The translations under genes were made by a program, and so were the position numbers. From Pleurocapsa sp. PCC 7327 (lineage in GTDB: Bacteria; Cyanobacteriota; Cyanobacteriia; Cyanobacteriales; Microcystaceae), in NCBI RefSeq assembly GCF_000317025.1, contig NC_019689.1:3364024-3428023 (forward strand): 64,000 nt of DNA. The letters run 5' to 3'. Of this stretch, positions 8,924-18,742 are shown in pieces (within the stretch, counting starts at the first letter, position 1; each line of letters opens with the position of its first letter). The notes below the pieces were generated by a model. The model made no database searches. It was given only the letters and a program-made list of their open reading frames with translations, and had not been told where the DNA came from.

Positions 8924-9523
8924 ATGACAGAAAGCCTCAACCAAGAGCCGAAGAAAACCGCTCAAACCCATCCGGAAAATCCCTGGCTAGAGATCGCCAA
9001 AACCATTATTACCGCAGCCTTTTTAGCCTTTGGAATTCGGACTTTTGTCGCCGAAGCGCGCTATATTCCCTCTTCTTCTATGGAACCCACCTTAGAAATT
9101 AACGATCGTTTGATTATCGAAAAGATTAGCTATCATTTTAGGGAACCAGAACGAGGAGATGTAGTGGTTTTTTCGCCAACAGAAAAGCTTAAAGAGCAAC
9201 ACTTCAATGAGGCTTTTATCAAACGGGTAATCGGTCTTCCGGGGGAAACAGTGGCAGTCAGAAATGGACGAGTTTATGTCAACGATAGGCCTTTAGCAGA
9301 GAACTATATTGCAGAGAAGCCTAAGTATAATTACGGTCCGAGAAAAGTCCCGCCGGGTCAGTATCTTGTCTTGGGCGACAATCGCAACAATAGTTACGAT
9401 TCTCACTACTGGGGATTCGTGCCGAAAGAAAATATTATCGGGCGGGCAGTCGTGCGTTTTTGGCCCTTCAACCGTCTTGGAGGAATCGATCCAGAACCAA
9501 TTTATTCGTTGGAAGGGAAATAG
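8924..9523 (+). CDS. lepB: Signal peptidase I
   Basis: 199-residue membrane protease that removes signal peptides from exported proteins. Single N-terminal anchor around residues 22-42 (IAKTIITAAFLAFGIRTF), box B with catalytic Ser in PSSSMEPTL, box D with catalytic Lys in IKRVIGLPGE, and box E GDNRNNSYDSHYWG. The short length and single transmembrane segment match cyanobacterial, Gram-positive and chloroplast types rather than E. coli LepB. An upstream in-frame start at 8867 adds 19 residues; the ATG at 8924 (MTESLNQEP) gives the normal charged N-terminus ahead of the anchor. Confidence 0.94.
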   Translation: MTESLNQEPKKTAQTHPENPWLEIAKTIITAAFLAFGIRTFVAEARYIPSSSMEPTLEINDRLIIEKISYHFREPERGDVVVFSPTEKLKEQHFNEAFIKRVIGLPGETVAVRNGRVYVNDRPLAENYIAEKPKYNYGPRKVPPGQYLVLGDNRNNSYDSHYWGFVPKENIIGRAVVRFWPFNRLGGIDPEPIYSLEGK

Positions 9524-9604
9524 AGAAATTGTTAATCAATCGTTAGTGGCTAGTTGCTGAGAGGAAATCCTCCTAACGACTAACCATTAACTACTAACCA
9601 ATAA

Positions 9605-10597
9605 CTACCGGAACATACTACTGACCGAACTATCTTCGTGAATGCGCCAAATGGCTTCCCCAAGAAGCTCCGCTACAGAAAGCACGGTTAACTGATCGAA
9701 CCGCTGATTTTCTGGAACAGGAATAGTATTGGTAACTATTACTTCTTCAAATAATCCGCTAGAGAGGCGCGAGATAGCCGGTTCGGAGAAAACTGCGTGA
9801 GTCGCACAAGCGTAAACTTGTCTGGCTCCCTCTTGGCGCAGCAATCGCGCTCCTTCTGAGATAGTACCTGCCGTGTCAATCATGTCGTCTACTAAAACAG
9901 CGGTTTTTCCCTTAACGTCGCCGATTAAATTGACGACCTCTGCAACGTTGTGTGCCTGACGGCGTTTGTCGATGATGGCAAGGGGGGCATCGTCTAATTT
10001 TTTGGCAAATGCCCTGGCCCTGGTAACGCCGCCGACATCTGGCGAAACGACTACGAGATCTGAGAGATTTTTACTGACTAAATAATCGATTAATACCGGA
10101 GAACCATAGACGTGATCGAGAGGAATATCAAAATACCCCTGAATTTGGGCTGAATGTAAATCCATCGCTAAAACGCGATCGGCACCAGCTTCAGTAATTA
10201 AATTAGCAACTAATTTGGCAGTAATAGCCTCTCGCCCCGCTGTTTTGCGATCCGCTCTAGCATAACAATAATAAGGAATTACGGCAGTAATCTGCCGTGC
10301 CGAGGCTCGACGACAGGCATCGATCGCGATCAGTAATTCCATGAGGTTATCGTTAACGGGTTTACAGCAGGGCTGAATTAGATAGACATCGCAGCCTCGG
10401 ATCGATTCTTGGATCTGAATGTATAGCTCCCCATCCGCAAACCGCTTGCGAACCATTGGTCCTACGTCCATGCCCAAGTAACGAGCTACTTCTTGGGCGA
10501 GAGGAACGTTAGCCGAACCAGAAAATAAACGCAGGCGGTTATTGTCCGACGCAGGCTGTGATGTCGGCGAAAAGAGCAAAGTGGCAGTATAGCTCAC
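9605..10597 (-). CDS. prs: Ribose-phosphate pyrophosphokinase
   Basis: 330-residue PRPP synthetase, making 5-phosphoribosyl diphosphate from ribose-5-phosphate and ATP for purine, pyrimidine, His and Trp synthesis. Seen: RFADGELYIQI, the flexible-loop region YARADRKTAGREAI, the metal-binding DLHSAQIQGYFDIP and the PRPP-binding VLVDDMIDTAGTI. The start is a GTG (SYTATLLFS follows); the next Met is too deep in the conserved domain. About ten residues longer at the N-terminus than E. coli Prs, as usual in cyanobacteria. Confidence 0.95.
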   Translation of the reverse strand: MSYTATLLFSPTSQPASDNNRLRLFSGSANVPLAQEVARYLGMDVGPMVRKRFADGELYIQIQESIRGCDVYLIQPCCKPVNDNLMELLIAIDACRRASARQITAVIPYYCYARADRKTAGREAITAKLVANLITEAGADRVLAMDLHSAQIQGYFDIPLDHVYGSPVLIDYLVSKNLSDLVVVSPDVGGVTRARAFAKKLDDAPLAIIDKRRQAHNVAEVVNLIGDVKGKTAVLVDDMIDTAGTISEGARLLRQEGARQVYACATHAVFSEPAISRLSSGLFEEVIVTNTIPVPENQRFDQLTVLSVAELLGEAIWRIHEDSSVSSMFR

Positions 10598-10864
10598 GGC
10601 GGATTCTTTTCCCTCAACTTATGGCATTCTTATCATCTCAGGTTTTTAGGATTTCTGAGACAAATTTTTCCCACTCTCAATCATAGCCAATCTATTCTTT
10701 AAATTCCGACATAAATGTTCAATCTATTTAGCTTTTTTTGATTTTCTGGAGATGGGAATGAGCTGACAAACCCAAGGGATTGCTTGCCTATTGGTAAAGT
10801 TCCCATCAAATCTGAAAAAATAAACATTAAACTTAAAATTCTAACCGACATCAATAACCCTTTG

Positions 10865-11545
10865 ATGAAAGCATTACTGGTTGTAGGAACGGATACCGAG
10901 GTGGGCAAAACAGTCTTAACCTCATCTTTAGCAGCTTACTGGCAGATCTACAAACCGAATAAAAGTCTGGGACTGATGAAGCTCATCCAGACAGGCATTG
11001 GCGATCGGGAGTTTTACCAAGAACTGTTTGGCAGCAGTCCATCGCTAGAAATCGCCGCCCCTCTGTGTTTTCAAACTCCAGTCGCTCCTCCTATAGCGGC
11101 AGAACGAGAAGGTCGCGACATCGACTTAGGACAAGTTTGGCAAGAATTTAGGCGATTAGGGCAACAGCAAGATTTCGTCTTAGTCGAAGCTTTAGGCGGG
11201 CTAGGTTCTCCAGTGACTCACGAACTAACGGTAGCAGATCTAGCTGGGGAATGGCGTTTGAGCGTCGTTTTGGTCGCGCCGGTTAAATTAGGCGCGATCG
11301 CCCAAACCGTAGCTAATGTTGCTCTTGCCCGCCAGTACCAAATCGATCTCAAAGGCATTGTCCTCAATTGTGTCCAACCCCGTACCGAACAACAATTAGC
11401 CGATTGGACGCCGATCGAGTTGCTTGAATCTTTGACCTGCATTCCCGTTTTAGGCGTTTTGCCCTATCTGAGCGATCGCAACGATCTGGAAAAGCTGGCT
11501 CTAGTTGCATCGAATTTAGCCCTGGAGAAATTTTTGCCTTGGTAG
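10865..11545 (+). CDS. bioD: Dethiobiotin synthetase
   Basis: 226-residue ATP-dependent enzyme closing the ureido ring of dethiobiotin. Seen: P-loop [14 protein letters not shown] (residues 7-20), [16 protein letters not shown] (Walker B-like, with EALGG where E. coli has EGAGG), and VLNCV. The open frame begins at 10784, but I chose the ATG at 10865, which puts the P-loop at the family position. Pairs functionally with bioU at 49711, the cyanobacterial enzyme that provides BioD's substrate. No other bio gene is adjacent. Confidence 0.88.
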   Translation: MKALLVVGTDTEVGKTVLTSSLAAYWQIYKPNKSLGLMKLIQTGIGDREFYQELFGSSPSLEIAAPLCFQTPVAPPIAAEREGRDIDLGQVWQEFRRLGQQQDFVLVEALGGLGSPVTHELTVADLAGEWRLSVVLVAPVKLGAIAQTVANVALARQYQIDLKGIVLNCVQPRTEQQLADWTPIELLESLTCIPVLGVLPYLSDRNDLEKLALVASNLALEKFLPW

Positions 11546-11555
11546 CAATTGCCAC

Positions 11556-11858
11556 TTAAATTTCCTTATAAAAGTTTTCTACCAAGCGCTGTCTGACTTT
11601 TACTAATTCTTCAGAAGTTAGCATTTCCTCTTGACATTGAGCCAATAAGGCTGGTGTCGAGAAGATTTCTCCCAATCGCTGAATCCATCTATTCAACTCG
11701 GGGTCGCGATAGCAGTAGCGATTGAAAGAAAAGCAATACCAATCTGCGGCATATCGCGCCGCATATTCTTCTGGCGACATGCCCAGAGGAAACATTTGTA
11801 TCGCCAATCGTTCGCAATTGAGAGGAGCAAGTGGAAGCTGCTTATCTACCTTACTCAT
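11556..11858 (-). CDS. Conserved hypothetical protein, 100 residues
   Basis: Unrecognised small soluble protein. Rich in aromatic residues and Arg/Glu, with a central motif YAARYAADWYCFSFNRYCYRD and a helical C-terminal half (LLAQCQEEMLTSEELVKVRQRLVENFY). No signal peptide or membrane segment. It ends 10 bp from the end of bioD (convergent). The ordered, amphipathic composition and good codon usage suggest it is a real gene; function unknown. Confidence 0.7.
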   Translation of the reverse strand: MSKVDKQLPLAPLNCERLAIQMFPLGMSPEEYAARYAADWYCFSFNRYCYRDPELNRWIQRLGEIFSTPALLAQCQEEMLTSEELVKVRQRLVENFYKEI

Positions 11859-12074
11859 AATCTTTTCAGTTTTGTTACAAAAGGTTACTAGCTTCCATAC
11901 TTTAACTTAAGTGGTGACTTTTAATAAAGCGTGTTATGTCCGTTATTTTTGAAGCTTGGCACAGTTTAACCATAAATACAGAGACAATCGCGCGCGATCG
12001 CTTGCAAAATGGTAAATCCGCCAGGGCATTGTCCAAAAGCTAACGCACCGCTCGCTATACCTATGAGTGACACT

Positions 12075-13601
12075 CTAGATTCTGCCTTTAGATCGCTCGC
12101 CTCCCAAGGGCAAGAAAATAGTCAGAACCTCTCCCTGTTGGGGTCGTTGGCGCACGATCAGTTTGCCGCCCAAGGCATTGAAAAGGTTTTTAGTAACGTC
12201 CAAACTTAGACTCAAACTGCCCGTTTCTGGTTGAAACATCAGCAACTGACCCAACGCTTTAAGGGCATTATCTTGGTAGACGGACTGAGTATAAAATTGC
12301 AGTTTTAGTTGATTCCCCGCCGTCGTCACTCGAACTTGGATTTGTCCTCCCGTGGGCAAACTGCGGATAAATTTTTCCATCAATCCAGTTAGTACTTGGT
12401 CTAGCATAGCCGGATCGCTAACTACCTGCGGCAGTTTTTTCGGTACAACCACATCGAGTTCGACACTACGTCGTTGTGCTTGTTTTTGCCAAAGGGGAAT
12501 ACTGCGTTGAAAGACTTGTTCGAGGGAGATAGGAACGAGCTGAACTTGTTTTTCTCGCACGGGAGAGGTTTTAAATTCTGCCGCTCGGAAAATTAGCTCC
12601 ATACGGTTGATTTGCTCGGTACATTCCTGGTCGATAGTTTCCAAGCGCTTGACTATTTCCGGCGATAATTCGCTAGAACGCTTGAGGAGCAATCGCGTCA
12701 TCGTGCGAATGGTCGTCAGGGGAGTGCGAATCTCATGGGTAAGTGCTTGCAGCAATTCGATGTCTGGAGAATCAGTTGCACAAGCTTCATCGAGCTGTTG
12801 AGACTGCTGTTTGGCTCGCCGATTGGCGAACGGGAAAATGTTTCCGTTTTTCTCGCTAACTGTCTCGATCGCGCGAGTTTTTTTCGTCTCTAGGGTTGGT
12901 AGTTCGGGTAAATGCTTGAGCAGCAGATGGCTAAAATTTGTAACGAGACGATAATCGGGCGTTGGCGGTCTGAATTTCTCGAAAGTGCGATCGAGTTGCT
13001 GTAATTGATGGTACTTGGCAAGATACAAGCGCGATCGCAAGAGCGACCATGCCCGTTCGATTGTTTCTGGTTCAAACGAAAATTGAAAGGTAGGGAGTCC
13101 CGTAGCGTCCTCTCCCAAAACCATCAGCAACCCAAACTTGGAAGTCAATGCCAAACAAAACTGCTCGCTGGCGATGGGATCGTTTGGCAAGAGGGGCAGT
13201 TCCGCGATCGCGCCTGTAATGTCATGTTGTAGAATTTGTTGGGCAACAGATTGCTGACAGGGCATTAGCGCCAGAGTCTTGAGCGCTTGTGGCATAAAAA
13301 TTCCGGTCTGAAAGCGAGAAATCAGATCTACATAGCTTAAAACGGGCGCGGGAGCGGATAAGATCGAGCCTTGTAAATCTGTTTGCGAAGCATCGATCGA
13401 AGATAATAATAACTGTTGTAGTGCCGCGATCGCTCCAAACCATTCCTTTTGCGCTTTCAGCTTTGCTCTGGCTATCTGCTCGCTCGAATAGGGATAAATC
13501 GCGTCTAGCTCGCTCTGAGGTGCACGAACTTCTAAATTAGCCGCTTCTTGGCTATTGAAAACATCACTGAGTTTTCGCCATAATCCCTGTTGCACGACCA
13601 T
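12075..13601 (-). CDS. Sensor histidine kinase with a degenerate ATP-binding domain
   Basis: 508-residue protein. The first ~280 residues form an unrecognised, Leu/Gln-rich input region without transmembrane helices. HisKA domain: ALTHEIRTPL with phospho-accepting His289, followed by a typical four-helix dimerisation sequence. The HATPase_c part is recognisable in overall order (SDPAMLDQVLTGL...GALGGKLIV...EVLTIFLPLG), but the N-box Asn is replaced (LTGLMEKFIRSLP) and no DxGxG G1 box is seen. It may be phosphorylated in trans, act as a phosphatase or scaffold, or bind ATP weakly. Cytoplasmic. No response regulator is adjacent. Confidence 0.8.
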   Translation of the reverse strand: MVVQQGLWRKLSDVFNSQEAANLEVRAPQSELDAIYPYSSEQIARAKLKAQKEWFGAIAALQQLLLSSIDASQTDLQGSILSAPAPVLSYVDLISRFQTGIFMPQALKTLALMPCQQSVAQQILQHDITGAIAELPLLPNDPIASEQFCLALTSKFGLLMVLGEDATGLPTFQFSFEPETIERAWSLLRSRLYLAKYHQLQQLDRTFEKFRPPTPDYRLVTNFSHLLLKHLPELPTLETKKTRAIETVSEKNGNIFPFANRRAKQQSQQLDEACATDSPDIELLQALTHEIRTPLTTIRTMTRLLLKRSSELSPEIVKRLETIDQECTEQINRMELIFRAAEFKTSPVREKQVQLVPISLEQVFQRSIPLWQKQAQRRSVELDVVVPKKLPQVVSDPAMLDQVLTGLMEKFIRSLPTGGQIQVRVTTAGNQLKLQFYTQSVYQDNALKALGQLLMFQPETGSLSLSLDVTKNLFNALGGKLIVRQRPQQGEVLTIFLPLGGERSKGRI

Positions 13602-14038
13602 TGACTTCCTACAAGCAGCAATTTACCGAATTCTTTTTCTCACCTACGATAGTAACTGCCTTTTTCATTCGTCCGCATCAGTAGAACCGAACGATTTATT
13701 CGCAATCCCCGTTCTTTGTGTCGAGTGATTGGGGATTGGAGATGGTTAGTCGTTAGCTGTCATTGGTCATTGGTCAAAAGTCCTTTGTCATTGGGGATTG
13801 TTAGTAGGGGCGGGTCGAGCTAAAAACGTGAGATATTTACCCACAGTTACTGTTAAAAACCCGCCCGTCCAGTAGAAAATCCATTTAGCATACTAACTCC
13901 AAACAGAGATTCTTCGTTACGTTCTACTGCACTGGGAATGACAAAATAAACTTTTGGAATGTCCTCTAAGGGCGTAGGGGGATCGAATAGTTGTTAATCT
14001 CGTAATTACATATAGAATAACAGCGATCGAGGGCAACG
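13602..14038 (+). other. Intergenic region with low-complexity and inverted repeats
   Basis: 437 bp between divergent genes (kinase leftward, PEBP protein rightward). It holds a degenerate tandem stretch around 13740-13800 (repeated TCATTGGTC-like words) and an interrupted inverted repeat GGGGCGGGT (13807-13815) with ACCCGCCC (13859-13866). Such filler repeats are common between cyanobacterial genes. Open frames crossing it look non-coding. Confidence 0.5.
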
Positions 14039-14614
14039 ATGAATCGCAGAGCTTGCTTACGCCTGGGCGTTAGATTCTCCAGCTGGCTGGGACTTTCCTT
14101 AGTAGCTTGCGGATCTGCGCCCAAACAACAGAATTCTTTCTCTACCTCTACTGGAACGATGAAACTAGAAAGTACAGCTTTTATCCACAACGAGCTAATA
14201 CCATCTCGGTACACCTGCGACGGCGAGGATATCTCGCCGCCTTTGAATTGGAACGATCCGCCAGCTGCAACTAAAAGCCTGGCGCTGATTTGCGACGATC
14301 CCGACGCACCGATGAAAACCTGGGTTCACTGGGTTGTTTACAATTTGCCTCCCGAAACTCGCTCCTTGCCCGAAAAGATTCCCGCAGGCAATTCACTTTC
14401 CAATGGCGGACTTCAGGGGAAAAATGACTTCGGCAAAATTGCCTATGGGGGACCTTGCCCGCCGCGAGGAACACACCGCTATTTCTTTAAACTCTATGCC
14501 CTAGATACAATGTTAGACCTCAAACCAGGGGCGACAAAAGCTCAACTAGAAGCTGCTATGAAAGGGCATATTCTCGCTCAAGCCGAATTCATCGGGCATT
14601 ATCGCAGAAAATGA
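14039..14614 (+). CDS. YbhB/YbcL-type phosphatidylethanolamine-binding (Raf kinase inhibitor-like) lipoprotein
   Basis: 191 residues. The N-terminus (RRACLRLGVRF...LVACGSAPK) is a lipoprotein signal: basic start, hydrophobic core and lipobox LVAC with Cys near residue 22. The mature part is a PEBP fold: YTCDGEDISPPLNW, CDDPDAP, WVHWVVYNLPPE, YGGPCPPRGTHRYFFKLYALD. The DPD and GxHR ligand-site motifs are intact. Family members bind phospholipid head groups or small anions; the physiological role in bacteria is unclear. It is probably anchored in the periplasm or outer membrane. Confidence 0.87.
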   Translation: MNRRACLRLGVRFSSWLGLSLVACGSAPKQQNSFSTSTGTMKLESTAFIHNELIPSRYTCDGEDISPPLNWNDPPAATKSLALICDDPDAPMKTWVHWVVYNLPPETRSLPEKIPAGNSLSNGGLQGKNDFGKIAYGGPCPPRGTHRYFFKLYALDTMLDLKPGATKAQLEAAMKGHILAQAEFIGHYRRK

Positions 14615-14749
14615 AATAAGCTGTCATACATTGTACTTAACTTACAGCTAACAGATAAAATTTTTATAAACGTGGGAATCCCCTAATTTTCACTTCCGTA
14701 CTGGCGCACGATCGTGCGCCTCTATTTCTGACTTTTGACTGAATCGATC

Positions 14750-15922
14750 ATGACCTTACCCTTTTCTATCGACGAGCGCCATCGCATCCATACCTCCCAA
14801 CTAGACGTACCCCCGCGCCTGCTTTTGGGTCCGGGTCCGGCCAACGTCCATCCCCGCGTCCTGGCGGCTATGAGCCTGCCAACGCTGGGGCACCTCGACC
14901 CCCGTTACCTAGAATTGATGGACGAAATTCAAACCTTGCTCCGCTACACTTGGCAAACAGACAACCCGATGACGATTTCGGTCAGTGGAACGGGCAGTGC
15001 AGCCATGGAAGCGACTTTGGCTAACGTTCTCGAACCGGGGGATGTAATTTTAGTCGGCATAATGGGTTACTTCGGCTATCGCTTGGCGGATATGGCGAGT
15101 CGCTATGGAGCCGATGTACGCAAGCTGACTAAGGCTTGGGGAGAGGTTTTTAGCCTAGACGAACTGCGAGAGGGCTTAGAAACCAATCGTCCTACCGTTC
15201 TTGCCCTGGTTCACGCAGAAACCTCGACGGGAGCGCGTCAGCCCCTGGAAGGAGTAAGCGAATTGTGCCGCGAATTTAATTGTTTGTTATTGGTCGATAC
15301 GGTGACGAGTTTGGGCGGCGTGCCTTTGTTCTTAGATAAATGGGGGATCGACCTGGCTTATAGTTGCAGTCAAAAAGGTCTCGGCTGTCCTCCCGGACTG
15401 GCTCCTTTTAGCATGAGTCCTCGCGCTTGGGATAAACTTCAAAATAGGCGATCGCCAGTCGCGAATTGGTATCTGGATATGAACCTGTTGAATCGCTATT
15501 GGGGTTCCGAGCGAATTTATCACCACACGGCTTCTAGCAATATGAATTACGGTTTGCGGGAGGCGCTGCGCTTGGCGGCAGAAGAAGGATTAGAAGAACG
15601 CTGGCAGCGACATCAAAACAATGCCCGCTTGCTTTGGGAAGGTTTGGCAGATTTGGGGCTGGTTTGTCACGTCCGGGAAGAATTTCGCTTGCCTACCCTA
15701 ACTACGGTTAGAGTTCCAGAAGGAGTCGATAGCAAGGCAGTGGCACGCCAACTCCTGACCGATTACAACATTGAAATTGGTTTGGGACTGGGCGAACTGG
15801 CAGGCAAAGTCTGGCGAATTGGATTGATGGGTTATAACAGTCGGCGCGAAAATGTTGTGCTTCTGTTGGAAGCGCTTAGGAAAGTCCTAGCTAATGGGAA
15901 AGCAATCGACATCGTTAACTAG
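14750..15922 (+). CDS. Alanine/serine-glyoxylate aminotransferase family protein
   Basis: 390-residue class V PLP aminotransferase. Seen: LLLGPGPANVHPRVL at the N-terminus, SGTGSAAMEA, HAETSTGARQPL, VDTVTSLGG (PLP Asp) and CSQKGLGCPPG with the PLP-Schiff-base Lys (about residue 203). In cyanobacteria this type detoxifies glyoxylate from photorespiration by transamination to glycine. The frame opens at a TTG (14735), but an ATG five codons later at 14750 is the better start. Single-gene unit. Confidence 0.9.
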   Translation: MTLPFSIDERHRIHTSQLDVPPRLLLGPGPANVHPRVLAAMSLPTLGHLDPRYLELMDEIQTLLRYTWQTDNPMTISVSGTGSAAMEATLANVLEPGDVILVGIMGYFGYRLADMASRYGADVRKLTKAWGEVFSLDELREGLETNRPTVLALVHAETSTGARQPLEGVSELCREFNCLLLVDTVTSLGGVPLFLDKWGIDLAYSCSQKGLGCPPGLAPFSMSPRAWDKLQNRRSPVANWYLDMNLLNRYWGSERIYHHTASSNMNYGLREALRLAAEEGLEERWQRHQNNARLLWEGLADLGLVCHVREEFRLPTLTTVRVPEGVDSKAVARQLLTDYNIEIGLGLGELAGKVWRIGLMGYNSRRENVVLLLEALRKVLANGKAIDIVN

Positions 15923-16131
15923 ATTGAAGTCAGGCAAAGCTCATCCATCGGTACGGTTATTGCTATTGGTGAATGCGCGATCGCCCCAATGACAAAAATC
16001 GGAGTTCAACTTTACTATTTGATTGAGTAAACTGAGGCAGGTTGCGCAGATGCCTGTTTCCATCTGACGCATGAGTGCTCGCTTCACCTTCATCAAAATT
16101 AGGAAAAAAGCTGTATTAAGGAGAAAAGGCT

Positions 16132-17208
16132 ATGCGAATAGCACAAATTGCTCCGCTATGGGAGCGAGTTCCTCCTCCAGCCTATGGCGGCACAGAATTA
16201 GTAGTTAGTTTATTAACTGATGAACTCGTTCGACGCGGACATGAAGTTACGTTGTTTGCAACGGCTGACTCGGTTACCCTTGCCAGGCTAGAACCCGGAG
16301 CACCCCAGCCCTTACGCTTGATGGAAGCGACTCCGCAAGAGGAACAAATCTACAACACCTTGCAACTGAGTAAAGTTTACGAACGCGCCAACGATTTTGA
16401 TATTATTCATTCGCACATTGACTTTTCTGCTTTTCCCTATGCCAATTTGGTAAAAACGCCAACGGTACATACGACTCATGGAATTGTCCCCGCTTGGGTT
16501 GAGCCAATTTACATCAAAAATAGACACCAAAACTTCGTCAGTATTTCTAATTCACAGCGTCGGGATGACTTGGATTTAAACTACATCGCTACTGTATATA
16601 ATGGAATCGATCCCGACGCTCACCTCTTTCATCCCCAACCGGATAATTCGCCTTATTTAGCTTTTCTAGGGCGGATATCGCCAGAAAAGGGCCCTCATCT
16701 GGCGATTGAGATTGCCAAGCGCGCGGGCTGGCACTTGAAGATAGCTGGCAAGGTCGATCGCGCCGATCGAGAGTTTTTTGAACGAGAAATTGCGCCACTG
16801 ATTGATGGCAAACAAATTGAATTTCTAGGTGAAGCCGATCGCGCGCAGAAGAGTGAGATTATGGGTGGGGCGGTTGCTACGCTGTTCCCGATTACCTGGC
16901 GCGAACCCTTTGGTTTGGTCATGACCGAATCAATGGCTTGTGGTACGCCAGTGATTGCAATGGCACTGGGGTCAGCTCCTGAAGTTATCGTGCATGGCAA
17001 GACAGGGTTTCTTTGTCAGAGCGTGGATGAATGTGTTGCTGCCCTCGCTCGAATATCCGAAATAGATCGTCGGGCTTGCCGTCAGCACGTGGAGCAGCAT
17101 TTTAGCGTTCGAGCAATGGTAGATGGCTATGAAGCGGTGTATCGACGGGTTTTGGCAACCAGTTTCAGCCGCAATGGTCGAAGCGAGACTCCCATTATTG
17201 CTGCTTGA
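16132..17208 (+). CDS. Family 4 glycosyltransferase
   Basis: 358-residue GT-B fold transferase. N-terminal acceptor domain begins IAQIAPLWERVPPPAYGGTE; donor domain has FLGRISPEKGPHLAIEIAKRAG, and EPFGLVMTESMACGTPVIA with the paired Glu of the GT4 EX7E motif. It has a strong Shine-Dalgarno AAGGAG eight bases before the ATG. The following gene is a second GT4-like protein 21 bp after the stop, so the two form an operon, probably for a surface glycan or glycolipid. Donor and acceptor are not predictable. Confidence 0.9.
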   Translation: MRIAQIAPLWERVPPPAYGGTELVVSLLTDELVRRGHEVTLFATADSVTLARLEPGAPQPLRLMEATPQEEQIYNTLQLSKVYERANDFDIIHSHIDFSAFPYANLVKTPTVHTTHGIVPAWVEPIYIKNRHQNFVSISNSQRRDDLDLNYIATVYNGIDPDAHLFHPQPDNSPYLAFLGRISPEKGPHLAIEIAKRAGWHLKIAGKVDRADREFFEREIAPLIDGKQIEFLGEADRAQKSEIMGGAVATLFPITWREPFGLVMTESMACGTPVIAMALGSAPEVIVHGKTGFLCQSVDECVAALARISEIDRRACRQHVEQHFSVRAMVDGYEAVYRRVLATSFSRNGRSETPIIAA

Positions 17209-17238
17209 AGTGGATTGTAGCCAGCGGAGGTGAAGGCT

Positions 17239-18576
17239 ATGATGCATTCCCCCAAGCAAGCGATCGCAATTTTGTCGATTGACTCAAAGCCAAATGACTC
17301 AAAATTAGATACATTAGCGATCCACCATCAACTCGCCCAGCTTACTTCAGCATTGAGAAAAGCCGGATGGCAGATCGATCGATTTCTAGGTAAAGTTGGC
17401 AAATCATGGACAAATCAGGTGAAAATAGAACGTAATTCGCCGGATAGCCGCAAAATATATATAACAGCAACTAATATCGCCCAATTCGTCAGAGAGTTTC
17501 AAAAATTTGCTATGCACGAAGGGGGCAACTATCCACTCATTCATACCTGGAATGGATTAGCGGGTCAGATTGGGTTGCAGCTTAAGGTGTCTGGTGGAAT
17601 GCAGTGGATACATTCTTACTGGAGTGAAGATTCGCTTTCGATTGAATCGCAAATTTCCGGACATCCTTCGGCGCAAACAGCCTGGCAAATTTGGCACAAT
17701 GCAGATGAAATTATTGAATTTGCATCTCTCAATGCCAAGTCTTCTCCATTCCATCCCAAGGTACGATCGAAAATCGAAGCCAAACGCCAATTAGGACTTT
17801 CTGCCTTCGACACCGTTATCTTGTGGGTTGGAACTTTCGCTCAACAAGGCGATCGGGCGTTGCAAGAAATTGAACGCTGGCTTGAGATTGCAACTCGACT
17901 CAATCAAATGTCCGCTATCCAACGGCATCGCTCGTGGAAACAACATTGGGTTTTCATTGCGCAAACTTCCGGTTCTGCTGACGATCGCGCTCAGATTAAT
18001 CGTGCTATCCAAGAAAAAGTTTCAGCACTCGATCTAAAAGATAAAATTCATTGGTCAGCATCAGGTTCACCTGAAGGTCTCGATCTTTATTACAGTGCAG
18101 CCGATGCGTGCGTGCTTCCGAATTGGAGAGAACCCTTCGCAGATAAGGCATTACGGGCGATCGATCGCGGCACCCCAGCGATCGCATCTCAGTACAGTGG
18201 AGCGAGATTTGCCGTCATCCCCAAAGAAACCGGGTTACGGGTTGCCGCTAACAGTCCAGAGGCATGGGCCGAGGCAATCGCTCAGGTGTTGGAGGGAGAT
18301 CGATGGGTCAAACGGTTATGGCAGCACTCTTTAGGCAGATCCGATCCGGAGTTGAGTTGGACGATCGCGGCGGCTCATCTGAGTGAAGTCTACCGACGAT
18401 TACTGGCACAAACCATCACTCAGATACCACTCTGGCACAGCCAAAAACCGTATTCAATCAGGCTGCCGCAACGAGCGATGGTGACAGACTTCGAGCCGGA
18501 CAAGACATTAGACTTTGTTCCATCGCCTGCATCTGACTCTGTTGCGGTTGCAGCGATGAGGCGCTCGGCATCCTAA
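17239..18576 (+). CDS. Divergent family 4 glycosyltransferase-like protein
   Basis: 445 residues. The middle and C-terminal parts match a GT-B donor domain (VILWVGTFAQQGDRALQEIERWL; YYSAADACVLPNWREPFADKALRAIDRGTPAIAS), with the GT4 motif altered from EPFGLV..E to EPFADKALRAID, so the second Glu is missing. The C-terminal ~60 residues are unmatched. The ATG at 17239 lies eight bases behind a GGAGG; an upstream GTG (17230) overlaps that site and is unlikely. Cotranscribed with the upstream transferase; the altered motif suggests a partner subunit or a different donor. Confidence 0.78.
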   Translation: MMHSPKQAIAILSIDSKPNDSKLDTLAIHHQLAQLTSALRKAGWQIDRFLGKVGKSWTNQVKIERNSPDSRKIYITATNIAQFVREFQKFAMHEGGNYPLIHTWNGLAGQIGLQLKVSGGMQWIHSYWSEDSLSIESQISGHPSAQTAWQIWHNADEIIEFASLNAKSSPFHPKVRSKIEAKRQLGLSAFDTVILWVGTFAQQGDRALQEIERWLEIATRLNQMSAIQRHRSWKQHWVFIAQTSGSADDRAQINRAIQEKVSALDLKDKIHWSASGSPEGLDLYYSAADACVLPNWREPFADKALRAIDRGTPAIASQYSGARFAVIPKETGLRVAANSPEAWAEAIAQVLEGDRWVKRLWQHSLGRSDPELSWTIAAAHLSEVYRRLLAQTITQIPLWHSQKPYSIRLPQRAMVTDFEPDKTLDFVPSPASDSVAVAAMRRSAS

Positions 18577-18654
18577 AAGCGAATATTTCTTGCCAAAGGC
18601 AGCTCCATAAAAATGTGCGTTGGCTAAAACCCCTTACTCAAATTTTGATTCAAT

Positions 18655-18676
18655 TAGAATATATATATATATATAG
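18655..18676. repeat. AT dinucleotide repeat
   Basis: About nine consecutive AT units between the glycosyltransferase operon and the kinase gene. It lies 67-88 bp upstream of the kinase start, where length change could alter promoter strength. Only the repeat is seen. Confidence 0.7.
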
Positions 18677-18742
18677 AAGATACTTTGCGATCGCTCGAAG
18701 ATAGATAACTCGAACCAAGTTTTGGCGTTAAACACCTATTTT

